Numbered from the stretch's first letter, positions 19,301 through 23,146 are shown. The stretch is 24,811 nucleotides of DNA from an uncultured Clostridia bacterium (GCA_904397185.1 CAJFOL010000070.1:1-24811); one strand, 5' to 3'. Numbers and translations are program-made. Notes: generated by a model from the sequence alone, not told the origin.

Positions 19301-20624
19301 TAAAATAAAATCTATTTCCGCTCCCTGCAATCCAAGAAAAACTAACAGTGTCACCTGTCTTTGGATATGCATAGTAGAAATCAGGATTTGCATTGATGTC
19401 ACCTCTTGGTGTAGTTATAGAATCAAGAGTGTATCCTAGTCTTTGGTTGTATGTTTTTCCACTCAGAAAATCACTTATTGTGGTATCATAAGGAATTGAT
19501 ACCGAAACATTTGTTCTTGAGCCATATCCCATATCAAAAGTTACGGCAACTTCTGGAGTTGAGAAAGTTATATTAATATAACAATTTGTATCAGATGGTG
19601 TTTCATATGATGGCATATATCCTTCTCTTATACTATATGGAACACTTGTGTCTGTTACCGCCAAATTTTCTCTAAGAACTACCAAACGTGTTAAAAATAA
19701 TGGATTTGATTTGATTAAAGTACCCGAAAAATTCGTGTAATTTGTATTTGTTAGAACTCTGAGTCTGTGACCATTTCCATCAGGCAATGTGGTGTCATTT
19801 TGATAGAATGTCGCATTTGTGTCATAGTAATAGACAGCATGACCTGTTTCTGTTATCCCCGTACCATCAATTACACCTAAAGTTGAAGTTTCTGTTACTC
19901 CAGCACTTGTAATACTACCTCCACTTATGTTTGTGCTTGCATAGGCACTACTACTAAACACTTGAACAGTACCACTCGTTGAACCAACAGATGTATATGT
20001 GCCTGTCGTATTATCACGGCAAGCAATGATTATACTATTTGTCGCTCTACCAACTAAAGCACCAATATGTGTTGAACTTGTCCCGCTTGAAGAAAATTCT
20101 CCGCTTATTATTAAATCAGAGATGCTTGCATTTGTAATGTTACCAAAAAGTCCTCGTCCGCTTGTTGCATTCGTGTCAGCAAAGTCTGAATCTACTGTTA
20201 TATTCGATATTGTATGTCCTTCCCCTAAGAACACCCCACTAAATGGATGCGATGACGTTCCAATAGGTGTCCAAATAGCACCATCCAAATCAATATCATT
20301 TGCAAGTACATATGTAGCAGTTGAATAACCCGCCGTACCGCTGTTGACATGATATGCAACGTTTGCCAAACCTACAGCGGTATAGATAAAGTAGACATTA
20401 GTCTGCCCGTAAAAAGACTGTCCGCCTAAAATATCGCTATTCGTTGCTCCAGCCGCCATTTCTTCCATCCATACTCCGCTATCAGGAACTGCTGAAACGG
20501 TTTGAACTCCTACCTCCTGTTCTTTTAAATGTCTATTGACAAAAGAAGGCATAAATAAAACTAGCCCCACTGCCAAAAGCATTAAACCTAAACAATATAG
20601 ATTTTTAAAGACTTTTTTTAACAT
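1350..20624 (-). CDS. Giant (6,424 aa) secreted, C-terminally anchored repeat protein with MBG/YDG and InlB-B-like domains
   Basis: A single unbroken frame encodes a putative cell-surface adhesin or barrier protein; no catalytic motif was seen. In order: basic start plus hydrophobic segment (about 10-27) and probable signal peptide; a beta-helix/GLUG-type module at about 70-180 ('LANDIDLDGAIWTPIG', then 'GLFG'); beta-rich modules to about 2150, including InlB-B-like repeats near 360, 1176, 1431 and 1985; an Ig/MBG/YDG/InlB block at about 2160-3300; further beta modules; a second such block at about 4130-5090; divergent InlB-type repeats near 5341, 5428 and 5968 with a clear 'FPTRTGYTLGGYYT' near 5803; a second beta-helix opening at about 6275-6375; a hydrophobic segment 6383-6410 ending in 13 Leu; and a basic tail RKRRKKK. 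There is no LPXTG motif. Cys is very rare and Asn, Ser, Thr and Tyr are abundant, as in extracellular proteins. The ATG is preceded by CGAGGTGG; the gene ends at TAA before a terminator. A surface location is well supported; the ligand is unknown. Confidence 0.93.
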   Translation of the reverse strand: MLKKVFKNLYCLGLMLLAVGLVLFMPSFVNRHLKEQEVGVQTVSAVPDSGVWMEEMAAGATNSDILGGQSFYGQTNVYFIYTAVGLANVAYHVNSGTAGYSTATYVLANDIDLDGAIWTPIGTSSHPFSGVFLGEGHTISNITVDSDFADTNATSGRGLFGNITNASISDLIISGEFSSSGTSSTHIGALVGRATNSIIIACRDNTTGTYTSVGSTSGTVQVFSSSAYASTNISGGSITSAGVTETSTLGVIDGTGITETGHAVYYYDTNATFYQNDTTLPDGNGHRLRVLTNTNYTNFSGTLIKSNPLFLTRLVVLRENLAVTDTSVPYSIREGYMPSYETPSDTNCYINITFSTPEVAVTFDMGYGSRTNVSVSIPYDTTISDFLSGKTYNQRLGYTLDSITTPRGDINANPDFYYAYPKTGDTVSFSWIAGSGNRFYFRFLMDNTDYEIGGFNYASLSGAISGVSATNGTLNTSALTNESGEFRHTYSVDNISSGNSVTVSFVLDAGYEIAIESGTNLVVNSNDAQNILSSNGNSSDVFMTTSGTNPTSGVYLSFANFTGVDPNYTVTNRNNDSYNEVTASGTVANQSGSGAIDIREKRVYTITISNVVANSGSVYFVVKRASQTMTVRTVVSALNEQNYNSFTWSHSGDWNYDAENPREFTVNVRLGQTVELTININREIGYYVLSSTTGDSAISFSQNGNSSSGGVITVLNPDGKTTTSFYQNVTFTGTITSMLDGLTLTVGIGGINSRFKFEVGTMNGNTFSAINFNADDNTTLGFSGTVNTTPVGLNSVSLAPINDISSDSTDSISLTTNGYYVPTRLYVERLNQETGEYVNIVDVATTNENYFTINGNVYTWEILSASDNIFNVVYGGIDNVVRDVDYRIRFVVEEASYSLDWENFVFNINGDTYRGDNEANLPFLQSLFSFSEQSFGSFKPNDNVTVTLQLSEVGRAILYGETSSFSPNNIISRDAVNDDVDGYQPVVINSTSTNQVDSGIWSFTFTAGTYDFKFEFNFDYKEIDINAIGMVLENGSVIPSTNEMFVGSSSTYRYSYDGTNVSLVSVSGNASFGSIQIHTQYYMLGWYLQNGVTTSTNYNYIYQADNFLESYQNSTRASNTSTFSIDVYAMVAPRTISISYDAGVIGKGELVTGDNSSDELSYTTPITLKSPYRNKGYTFNVWTYTIGTSNLTANSGATFAITGTNWSTLFNNTGMLQSWNQFGVDADTIGDVNEYSKNSFLTLTATWSIINYNLSVDGNITRNGALQIGDEIRYVSNDSKNGGGVYYIYRDGAQSSYFNGGTIAGYISNGFTISYDGEESATIETIGSDRYASIIFDDEIFDNLMQENYDTPNLTLDITTDRYEAPYKVYIESSDYYDVTIVTPAEGYGQDENGVYVDVTYNKIPTSLDKNSGDFLFGEGGAISITRNGYDFTGDFYGFDPTTAYLNTRDITISPIWVRNDEETSSSNIEFADEVEEPIFYLLNSYDIITGSVLDLGITSGDNTVYFENANEILSNGDQIISYGFVVTYGGEPTTYENIVKFNINNSYKEGEYSIYFYINMEDSLYNSNENPTYYLQSSPLTFEMRKNDFTFTGNFVSAYNGTNEFVPTLVEDGYALVNDFGNVYLTYDWNGEEKLSPTEFNTTNFFTTFVLGGSDYNVGEDKDLLLTINRNYFSSVTNINGVAVNTSTNWADLIENVTNNSETYTYNYAGGATIVRARFVIDFGESSTYYFDGVTLIVYTHNNGAVPFNIGNNGYFEWDLDRIIYNGSAVSVDTVFTGAEDSDVFTLIGLTINDEEYNDNMDRNFEYVLEGEFTLYNSDSALKQSYSPRYMTAVNGELVSSLGTDYAGISDNLYIGDVMVGGQPVSVTGSQFTYQTADNIVVFSVVNNGTTDLQIYINRDMISLGISYNIYIDINNDRLSHLTPLAWGESEVVADYESYLDSDFTDPSTGSNPYNEYTITGALTNTRYYAVLTDVVKLSFNYNGGHNSDNEGNEIIYLSYSDGSYELANPTIDYAGIDFLEYSYLSSEISVIPGENSTVFSNTDGGQSVTLVAYWQLNDIVYSEKETEFDYYASLSALELDVNDVISYTSFNSGVYTFTITKNDDESVVFTASGEDIFTIMDETNRAPITLDGDYTFRITFVYTNSFQGEQIKEEEFNITINVSLNDIGIEDATNPSLTFNNADRKDDIKLGLRQNGAVAEVLSLNGLISTGLAKYGVETSITQGSSPITSVVNAGRYNITITLNSDYSNFFRIETGRDSISLDIAQYQFDLADYSDQIEIFKLIGQDDPSPITDTITITDNLVNQDEVEINFTREEGEAVGGYDYLTATLANSLDRTNYILVFSTIDSQFEIRVPESNLQIELDGTLAYIYNGSAIELISARYNSGENAFEIYGMAGEEEASQTFRLFYTYGGREVDIPLSQRELYATYLAFTIGEGNSKNVGLYGFTVSLSQAGEDAGWPGVEFTQASLSAGYNQIEITKRTITVASASKVFDQSMNFTYTNTLSNQTVNFVLENTVQGDTITLTGRTASEVVGLRAITTLTLDSTSDHNYTIVYSQPMTINPSQETVVTKTDVRSLVYGILSQNDGIAYILENIPLEFSTSGVSINGMYIEVSNPIYTNGSFSTGNFLEVGTRNIQFTLSSINYTFGQDIGSIGQSYQTTENFNIEITELAITIENSSHDITKVYDGDNLIDATNLNQNVNASLSPYLSSGILTGDVITIVGGQYNNEAIGDNKAITLLTFAENDDSSNYRITYPTLVGSITDIRLTFNKDYDTYDFVDDGQNFTNTQSITVEYTGNVDNDVIATLLLKENFVVRRGYTQIGWTYQGETVSTAMTNKADLLQDAVDAGTIGITLQAVWQINEYEIKVVTNNSTITPNITTVTRQYWSSLNSDLINVTANEGYTFEGVSLDIDNGTIVQNVNHTSTGTFNINNIIGDMTVTIDTEEIEIRIMVNYNNPEGYSVSTTTLNWINNNNRVLSYSQLTSEDLPVIDVDRLHTYDFSYWTVGEEQSTGTSGSTKIWNRIKELFGTPTQDNLAGYTFTANWIEETVNLTIRDAQHSTITVYKDSVADENIVTGQGGVYEVTYNDNLIIDIQGEDWYKWTGFVIGQDHTSLAGDTTPTQTTDGQFSLQIKGQLEITLSMEEIEVSVLTTYTTPLESQVTQAVGSLDKNYSISDGDASVQNFIGVYTATAGTYYQDGWANGDNTFALTDTIKNIIIALIGIPTEDSEITIDAVWQGETYTLSFVKNNNDAVWQDNVEDTEVGQEVIVREYVYGDVLTDLPLPFQDGKYHVWENSYGETIDEGMPFTTNYPTDRLQMTYTAEWIDIAYVITVNYTGIENEDKINGVTYSFTGEPYPSGGTGNETAYYGQNRDFVFDLAVGYEIDIENTIADHPEFVTLSRFGNTYTLRLGNITGDVNVTVAIKAKDYTITISQSQYETISETSLAVSYDQNILDMFNALTFTRTGYTIEYLYVGNNLFATYADGSWTFSESYVQNNLYKTDSNLTLKPVYKADGDYVEIVTSPVGDLIFNADLQNLANTIVESLEDETSFVEGLTLENGDIVVEFYYTLNGERVDSQANFDLLYRNAVINGRLTFSIVLRDSLSLDGRTTYIYTGSEVTVTLDKSDILTENANIVSYYSGTSSFYPSEEEGNVNAYGNMTYEYGNAVSELSLNRVEFVDESGNFNVGSGHSIVYYLEVSGQEFDVNNYNNLVKDADSNLYIYTVTDITGQIIPAHVTFEFSEQGFYNGQRQYVTGNVNIILQDWNTRFTVTLHSLLTIDIAEGLYDSADRFEIDSDITLDGQDKESNFIYLISGGYEIVGTDASYQVRTGAKYLNVDNSSVDDETSLNTTITSFNFAGATINISGQSYNYMVSGELIFSITDNGTYAPTIIVANDREVSFTFSVDGEMAVLDWVTSIQYASLINTLNNLTMQDSRSITQRFIQSAQFYPVVTDYKAVLMSLGDKGGDQGYLYVKLGSSKTAQVPRWTGFDFMSWRTLGSTVTAQGNEIFASANAGITTTTITAIWEIATPVAEVENETIVRSAKVEFNAVTDEISVEDIIGENGITNENPQDINYSYTWFRDGSMLGFGSTLTVPANTTSNGQYTLSITASRTGYASKSLSLQFNISITKLDIGEITINETEFIYSNTNYIPQINFTIGTIGQVNLEDILDAQDSSNFYFTLSGVSTIEIRQAGEYTLTLGLNETVFNSSAYSVQVNVDTYSYTITSDDIPSDLESKLFGLSDPTFTFTKTMFESGNREDIEVTLTREAGESVGTYDFNGVSTTNPNYTLSIQNAIFTISPSDFTLEIVVDSPITMTYDGEQPELSLSYSDEEQRWIISTGESTSTISLYMLNDGERMNMASNLYRLALENISLSYPMAIDVGVYDLANLTVIFGEGANFNEAVTSGQLNINQLGLIISSVTKVFDRTYDINAQGVTFENLVQGDNVTLAGQYDSLLVGTEIQLENLTLRGNGRGDDSANYYIANPEITGSITPLAIDISSLTLNNPNLIYGQVAKNTNANDLISLVGGAVLTLDGITTDLANGYIEFSAFSVEDNYLSSSNYLRAVTVQITITLTSQNFTFDEAGTVTFDATLNISPKELDLSGLNNLIVKEYDETNALPEDFPTNISAYGIMAGDDTYIDSSLSHYEDETIGRDKIVYIILAGEDKDNYTVKNNVYGTINAYTIYFTVNAETESAELVTDGSFVEDGERPVIRDRFFTFTFPNEYSGEELIGELNYPTRKGYRAVGWMVRQGDSYVALTAENIYQILEDVAYDESNEGNTLTIYTVWEIEDYTISVSGQGLQDYIVSGEYYDEDTSTARYFSSLTIDVTGNEGFKVARYTVNGDYVSAVTDDIGQREGTLSIENLGSNIDVIVSLEEIQISIIIDTNIPLYTSRVDSESTYLTYNYSALATMYETSLPSLEVTLGTYLLDCYTYDNNEISGQSLKEIVDILLPDLNEDSEITLTANWRGVNYIVYFDAGEGSLSGNNPIDAVYGSQFADELPTASLPGRSFVWSDDAGITYNDGDVYRTIGSQSQGAWTTTLHAEYINNPYTLTVQFGDRITVYENGIQVANNGTFTVVYSEDRIVLNIIPDQGYDFVVDDSSLNGECEVTENGVEIYNLVENGSIMITSTPAVNVLTIVTNHIEGYEVYINEELQSTMSPYNVYTESSVEMIFTAIKGYEFDDTSLTYNSGFASTIEYTISPDKKTLTVTWEDFIDDITFTVQAVPSINTITIPDISDRYIAIEFNGVSLDITGDIFEIRSDVDLTVTATLIYGYREGVITSSIPEFLLSQSCTYSRGDGYFHTTANFDNINESFALSFSSTEREYIFSLQVPTSQEGQGTVTVQTTQTVTYGEELTLGATNLLDHYIFAGWEFDGDLIAEEENTVVTIDSSLRDMLESVSDGGTIVIYATFRDRSAPVSFSAGNHGQISFYQADGESTTVNGGRTEIASVRLGENLYVLIEPDDGYELNQIIVDGVPVTEGYDSESGVFTIMLDAIDPITSIEVTFTAGDAYIHVQGVLQVNFEFVYGTDAGGYVYLVDQTGTRLGDENYLNGQDSLYYDYDVLSKTDGVFYLMAEPRSGFTVMMNSPTTGVVISEFTSATGQTIYAVSGVKDGAEVQAIFVAIENQIDIRFVMEGSNEVVDAGLIYVDTSSVLIRASQNNSSNVRVSAITGGVLSVQINTQFTYSLVEENGFLKTRIVYHDGQFDEGTVTIGTVEESNPYANGFTMSSSINVTNVNADATIYIYVQPKVYNLIFYVTEDVQVSMPNSVIYGQTFSLDSLTEQQRAQIFPTRTGYTLGGYYTMQMGRGTQYIDGSGAVIRPWAETGYAWTGYGYEATANYNPQTDTFTIYASWIYDRASISISFRPESVEEGLEDVSIENIITNLGSLEDCWLGQDDIWYTEVSAGSSLRLQAYNYEGYEFAYWLVSYNNEEPSRHPANFEMTFNVGRYDIRAVYQPRFTLNNTEGGRSELVQNGQVVSGESFSPDLPVTLVAYPDDGYTFVYFVDASDNKIYYGTYDENMGGYVYAFEEPISSPLNINVIFEGKPVVINIDDEAIAGIHEIVGVYVDDSQVSYDTSIQAVIGQRLTIVVDKAYGYEITIEGATFTLSTNQQGQYEYSLVLNAVDMIEEENGYELNISLGAERQTINLTFEMEVFDAISTSEINRAGSLSFVDASGVTHNLANGDTYRIIYGDLVVLRIYLLSNYTISDVVIYQGENELSILSMLVNNQLTINQAFLDLYSEYNLTIKVVYSRLLWTDDGYRANRLVGAGTEDSPYFVRNREELAFVAYAVNAGLSNEDGLLYSEAVYQLVADINLSGRFWVPIGTHENPFNGTMHLDSYDISGLTLYRDYSNPDTSYGGLFWVLGENAQILQDTATLVIVLVVVGVIILLLLLLLLLLLLLRKRRKKKMDEIANN
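1398..1430 (-). repeat. 12-nt tandem repeat encoding the poly-leucine membrane anchor
   Basis: On the + strand the unit AAGTAGTAATAG occurs at 1398-1409 and 1410-1421, followed by a 9-nt partial copy lacking one TAG (1422-1430). On the coding strand it gives Leu codons only, so gain or loss of a unit keeps the frame and changes the membrane segment by four leucines. The 13-Leu run is followed directly by RKRRKKK. Confidence 0.8.
1500..1800 (-). repeat. C-terminal beta-helix (GLUG-like) module of the giant protein
   Basis: Residues about 6275-6375 read 'GAGTEDSPYFVRNREELAFV', then 'QLVADINLSGRFWVPIGT', 'NPFNGTM', 'ISGLTLYRD' and 'GGLFWVLG'. This is the standard opening of right-handed beta-helix/GLUG proteins (G-x-G-T-x-x-x-P-Y, adopted by A-D-I-D-L-S-G-x-x-W-x-P-I-G). 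It stops after the first coils and goes straight into the transmembrane anchor. It matches the N-terminal module at about 20090-20415 element by element. Confidence 0.75.
5355..8237 (-). repeat. Internal duplication, block 2 (Ig-like, MBG, two YDG, InlB-like, EEI modules)
   Basis: Approximate span, residues 4130-5090. Landmarks: Ig-like start 'DIGEITINETEFIY' near 4130; MBG domain with 'TREAGESVGTYDF' from 4270; YDG domain at 'TKVFDR' (K4427) ending 'ITGSITPLAI'; second YDG at 'VKEYDETN' (K4616); InlB-like 'TRKGYRAVGW' (R4745); 'EEIQISIII' (E4882); 'NEDSEITLTANWRG' near 4964. The same landmarks occur in the same order in block 1. Confidence 0.75.
10591..11783 (-). repeat. Two tandem 198-residue EEI modules in the giant protein
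   Basis: The motif E-E-I-E-(I/V)-x-(I/V) followed by Y-x-x-P begins at residues 2948 and 3146, exactly 198 residues apart. Each is followed by a linker, a conserved -x-W ending ('YTFTANW', 'ITIDAVW') and a beta-rich partner module. Block 2 has one copy only. The end of the second copy is approximate. Confidence 0.6.
10725..14147 (-). repeat. Internal duplication, block 1 (Ig-like, MBG, two YDG, InlB-like, two EEI modules)
   Basis: Approximate span, residues 2160-3300. Landmarks: 'NDIGIEDATNPSLTF' near 2161; MBG with 'TREEGEAVGGYDY' from 2315; YDG at 'SKVFDQ' (K2493); YDG at 'TKVYDGDN' (K2687); InlB-like 'RRGYTQIGW' (R2819); 'EEIEIRIMV' (E2948); a second 'EEIEVSVLTTY' (E3146); 'TEDSEITIDAVWQG' near 3226. 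The offset to block 2 is 1955, 1934, 1929 and 1926 residues for the first exact landmarks, then about 1737 after the extra EEI module. Confidence 0.75.
20090..20415 (-). repeat. N-terminal beta-helix (GLUG-like) module of the giant protein
   Basis: Residues about 70-180 read 'YTAVGLANVAYHVNSG', 'VLANDIDLDGAIWTPIGT', 'HPFSGVF', 'ISNITVDSD' and 'GRGLFGNIT'. It is the same fold element, with the same order of motifs, as the module just before the C-terminal anchor. Confidence 0.75.
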
Positions 20625-20627
20625 AAA

Positions 20628-20635
20628 CCACCTCG
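20628..20635 (-). promoter_or_regulatory. Ribosome binding site of the giant gene
   Basis: Minus-strand CGAGGTGG; its GAGGTG aligns with the anti-Shine-Dalgarno and the AGG core is 6 nt from the ATG at 20624-20622. This fixes the start and hence the signal peptide. Confidence 0.8.
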
Positions 20636-20649
20636 ATTAAAACTTATGT

Positions 20650-20678
20650 TAATATATTATAATATATTATCTTGACAA
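20650..20678 (-). promoter_or_regulatory. Putative promoter of the giant gene with an overlapping AT palindrome
   Basis: On the minus strand, TTGTCA (20678-20673) is followed after 16 bp by TATATT (20656-20651), a plausible sigma-A promoter about 27 bp upstream of the start codon. The spacer and -10 lie inside a perfect 20-bp AT-only palindrome, 20650-20669, centred between 20659 and 20660 (half-site TAATATATTA). Such a palindrome could be an operator, or just low-complexity AT sequence. Confidence 0.45.
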
Positions 20679-21230
20679 AAGCAAACAAATTTATCCATAT
20701 TTAGACTTTTTTGTCTACAAGTATACAAAAATATTTCGACATTTTAATTCCTATCAACACTATCACTACGTATATTATTTGACACCTAAAAAATTTTTAT
20801 TTAATATCTTGGAAACATCACAAAAAACTCAAAAAAAGTGATTTTTATACTATTTTTTTGTTATTTTTTTATGATTTTCACCTAATTTTTAACAATATTT
20901 TTTAAATTTATCATAAAATCTTTGCTGTTATTAATCAAATTTTGATAGTCCTTATCAATGCAAAATTGGACTTTTACTCCAGAAATTAAATATTTAAAAA
21001 GACACATTTATGATTTATTTTTAATATAACTTCAATCTTACTGCCAAAATCAAAATCACTTTAAAAAATACATTTTTATCTTATGCAAAGCACACTTGCA
21101 AAAATAAAAACAAATAAAAACAAAAATATTTTAAAATTTATTTTTTACACGAAAATTCTTGTAAAATCCATATTTTTGCCTAAAAAATTGATAAAATTTT
21201 TATTATTTATAAAAAATTAACAAAAAGTAC

Positions 21231-21259
21231 TTAAATTTTTTAAAAAAGTGTGTTAATAT
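21231..21259 (+). promoter_or_regulatory. Putative parA promoter
   Basis: An extended -10 (TGT followed by TAATAT, 21251-21259) lies about 34 bp before the parA ATG, with a weak -35 TTAAAT at 21231-21236 and 17-bp spacing. The -35 is poor, so the call depends on the extended -10. Confidence 0.4.
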
Positions 21260-21281
21260 ATATGTATACAATTTGATTGAT

Positions 21282-21286
21282 GAGGT
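21282..21286 (+). promoter_or_regulatory. Ribosome binding site deciding the parA start
   Basis: GAGGT sits 7 nt upstream of ATG 21294. It lies inside the frame that would result from an upstream TTG at 21273, so the TTG start is rejected and the protein begins MGKIISFTNQKGG, as ParA/Soj proteins usually do. Confidence 0.8.
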
Positions 21287-21293
21287 ACATTAT

Positions 21294-22121
21294 ATGGGAA
21301 AAATTATTTCTTTTACAAATCAAAAAGGTGGGGTAGGTAAGACCACCACTTGCATTAATCTTGCCGCCTATGTTGCAGCCATGGGAAAAAAGGTATTAGT
21401 ATTAGACTTAGATTCGCAAGGTAATGCCACAAGCGGACTTGGAATTGAGAAAAACAAAGACTTGAAAACAATTTATGATGTAATTTCAGGGGATACTTCA
21501 TTAGATGAGGTTATAAAACCTACATTGCTTGAAAATTTAGATATCATTCCTGCCACCGTAGACTTAGCAGGTGCTGAAATTGAGATGGTGCAAATGCCAC
21601 AACGTGAAAAAATCATAAAGGGAATATTAGAACCAGCAAAAAATAGTTATGATTTCATAATGATTGACTGTCCTCCTTCACTTGGTCTCATCACAGTAAA
21701 TGCGTTGACCGCTAGTGACAGCATTATTATTCCTATTCAGTGCGAGTTTTTCCCTCTAGAAGGTCTCACACAACTGATGAACACTATAAAACTTATAAAA
21801 TATCACCTAAATCCTACTATTGACATAGAAGGTGTTGTTATGACCATGAAGGACAAACGTTCCAACCTCACTGCTCAAGTAAGTGACGAGATATTAAAAT
21901 TCTTTGGAAAGAGAGTCTTCTTCACATACATACCTAGAAATATACGATTAGCAGAAGCCCCAAGTCATGGAGAACCTATATTGGTATATGAACCATACTC
22001 AAAAGGAGCAGAAGCATACATGTCACTTGCAGAAGAATTTTTAGATAGAAATAAAGTCAAATACAATCCTATAACAAAGGACACAAAAATAAAAATAAGA
22101 GAGGTAAAGAACAATGGATAA
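21294..22121 (+). CDS. parA: ParA/Soj chromosome-partitioning ATPase
   Basis: This 275-residue protein is a deviant Walker A P-loop ATPase that binds DNA non-specifically as an ATP dimer and is stimulated by ParB to move or separate origin regions; Soj also modulates DnaA in Bacillus. Visible motifs: KGGVGKTTT at 11-19 with signature lysine K11 and K16, 'LVLDLDSQGN' at 35-44 (Walker A'), 'FIMIDCPPSLG' at 121-131 with Walker B D125, and 'IPIQCEFFPLEGL' shortly after. The length fits chromosomal Soj rather than the longer plasmid ParAs with an N-terminal HTH. The start is ATG 21294, chosen by the GAGGT site. The last 8 nt overlap parB, implying translational coupling. The parS sites lie just downstream of parB. 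Confidence 0.96.
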   Translation: MGKIISFTNQKGGVGKTTTCINLAAYVAAMGKKVLVLDLDSQGNATSGLGIEKNKDLKTIYDVISGDTSLDEVIKPTLLENLDIIPATVDLAGAEIEMVQMPQREKIIKGILEPAKNSYDFIMIDCPPSLGLITVNALTASDSIIIPIQCEFFPLEGLTQLMNTIKLIKYHLNPTIDIEGVVMTMKDKRSNLTAQVSDEILKFFGKRVFFTYIPRNIRLAEAPSHGEPILVYEPYSKGAEAYMSLAEEFLDRNKVKYNPITKDTKIKIREVKNNG

Positions 22122-23094
22122 GAAAAAAGGACTTGGAAGAGGATTAGAATCACTATTTGGAATGTTTGAAGATAGTAATGAAAACATAACTAATGAAACA
22201 CCTAAAAATGCCGAGGCGCAACAAAAAAATCAACAAAAATCCGAACAAGCAAAGGATGTAGATGAACTTGATATAAATTTAATTTACCCAAATCCAAACC
22301 AGCCTAGAAAGCATTTTGATGAAGAGGCATTGCAAGAACTTGCAAGTTCTATTAAACTTCATGGTGTAATACAACCACTAGTTGTAAACAAGGAAGAAAA
22401 CGGCAAATATATGATTATAGCGGGTGAGCGAAGATGGAGAGCATCAAAAATGGCTGGGATTGAAAAGGTTCCTGTTGTAATCAAAAATTATACAGAAAAA
22501 CAAATCAAAGAAATATCAATTATAGAAAACCTCCAAAGAGAAGACTTAAATCCTATAGAGGCAGCAAGAGCGATAAAGCAACTCATGGATGAATACAATC
22601 TGACTCAGGAAACAGTATCAGATAGAATAGGAAAGAGTAGATCGTCAGTAGCGAACACCTTGCGACTTTTAACCTTATATCCTGATGTTATAAAAATGAT
22701 AGAAGACGGAAGGCTTTCAAGTGGACATGCAAGAAGTCTAGTAGTAGTAGACGACACTAATCAGCAGATAAAACTCGCAAAGCAGGCTGCAGACGGGAAA
22801 ATGTCAGTGCGTGAACTCGAAAAGGCAGTAAAAAACTACTTAAATCCACCAAAAAATGTCAGCACTAAAGTAAAAGAACAATCACTAGAGTTAAAAGAGC
22901 TAATAAATGAGATGCAAAGAATATTTGCAACAAAAGTATCCGCAATAGGAAATGACACTAAAGGTCGAATATATATTGACTACTATTCAAGAGACGATTT
23001 AGATAGACTTGCAGATTTAATGGAACTACTTAAAAAGAAAGAAATAACTCTAGGCGACCTTAGAAATTACAACAAACGTCATCCAAATAATTAA
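22114..23094 (+). CDS. parB: ParB/Spo0J parS-binding CTPase
   Basis: This 326-residue protein loads at parS, spreads as a CTP-dependent sliding clamp and recruits ParA and SMC. It starts with the family signature 'MDKKKGLGRGLESLFG', the N-terminal peptide that contacts ParA. After a Gln/Asn/Lys-rich linker (21-50) comes the ParB/Srx CTP-binding domain with 'NQPRKHF' (62-68), 'IQPLVV' (86-91), 'GERRWRA' (104-110, C2 motif) and 'ENLQRE' (138-143, C3 motif). The helix-turn-helix is about 163-186 ('TQETVSDRIGKSRSSVANTL'), and residues from about 255 form the dimerisation domain. The linker is longer than in Bacillus Spo0J (about 282 aa), which accounts for much of the extra length. The ATG has GAGG 9 nt upstream within parA and overlaps parA by 8 nt. 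A terminator follows 18 nt after the stop. Confidence 0.96.
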   Translation: MDKKKGLGRGLESLFGMFEDSNENITNETPKNAEAQQKNQQKSEQAKDVDELDINLIYPNPNQPRKHFDEEALQELASSIKLHGVIQPLVVNKEENGKYMIIAGERRWRASKMAGIEKVPVVIKNYTEKQIKEISIIENLQREDLNPIEAARAIKQLMDEYNLTQETVSDRIGKSRSSVANTLRLLTLYPDVIKMIEDGRLSSGHARSLVVVDDTNQQIKLAKQAADGKMSVRELEKAVKNYLNPPKNVSTKVKEQSLELKELINEMQRIFATKVSAIGNDTKGRIYIDYYSRDDLDRLADLMELLKKKEITLGDLRNYNKRHPNN

Positions 23095-23111
23095 AAAACA
23101 ATACGCAAATT

Positions 23112-23146
23112 AAAAAGGCTGTTTATCATAACAGTCTTTTTATTTT
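23112..23146 (+). terminator. Rho-independent terminator of parAB
   Basis: A 12-bp stem (AAAAAGGCTGTT, 23112-23123, with AACAGTCTTTTT, 23130-23141, one G-T pair) around the 6-nt loop TATCAT is followed by further Ts. It ends the parAB operon before the parS region. Confidence 0.85.

Larger units (their letters stand above)
20679..21293. other. AT-rich gene-free region between divergent giant gene and parA
   Basis: About 615 bp without a credible open reading frame. It has many A- and T-tracts (for example around 20860-20880 and 21100-21150). A TTCGACA (minus-strand TGTCGAA, an exact 0A box) lies at 20735-20741, about 60 bp upstream of the giant gene's putative -35. One DnaA-box-like TTATCCATA (one mismatch) is at 20691-20699, alone. 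No terminator, tRNA or structured RNA was recognised. Confidence 0.5.

Noticed and set aside
20691..20699. TTATCCATA as a DnaA box and the region as oriC
   Set aside because: It has one mismatch and is alone; no cluster of TTATNCACA was found in any intergenic region of the window.
21273..21293. TTG start of parA adding seven residues
   Set aside because: The GAGGT ribosome binding site lies inside this extension and is correctly spaced for ATG 21294; ParA proteins usually begin right before the P-loop strand.
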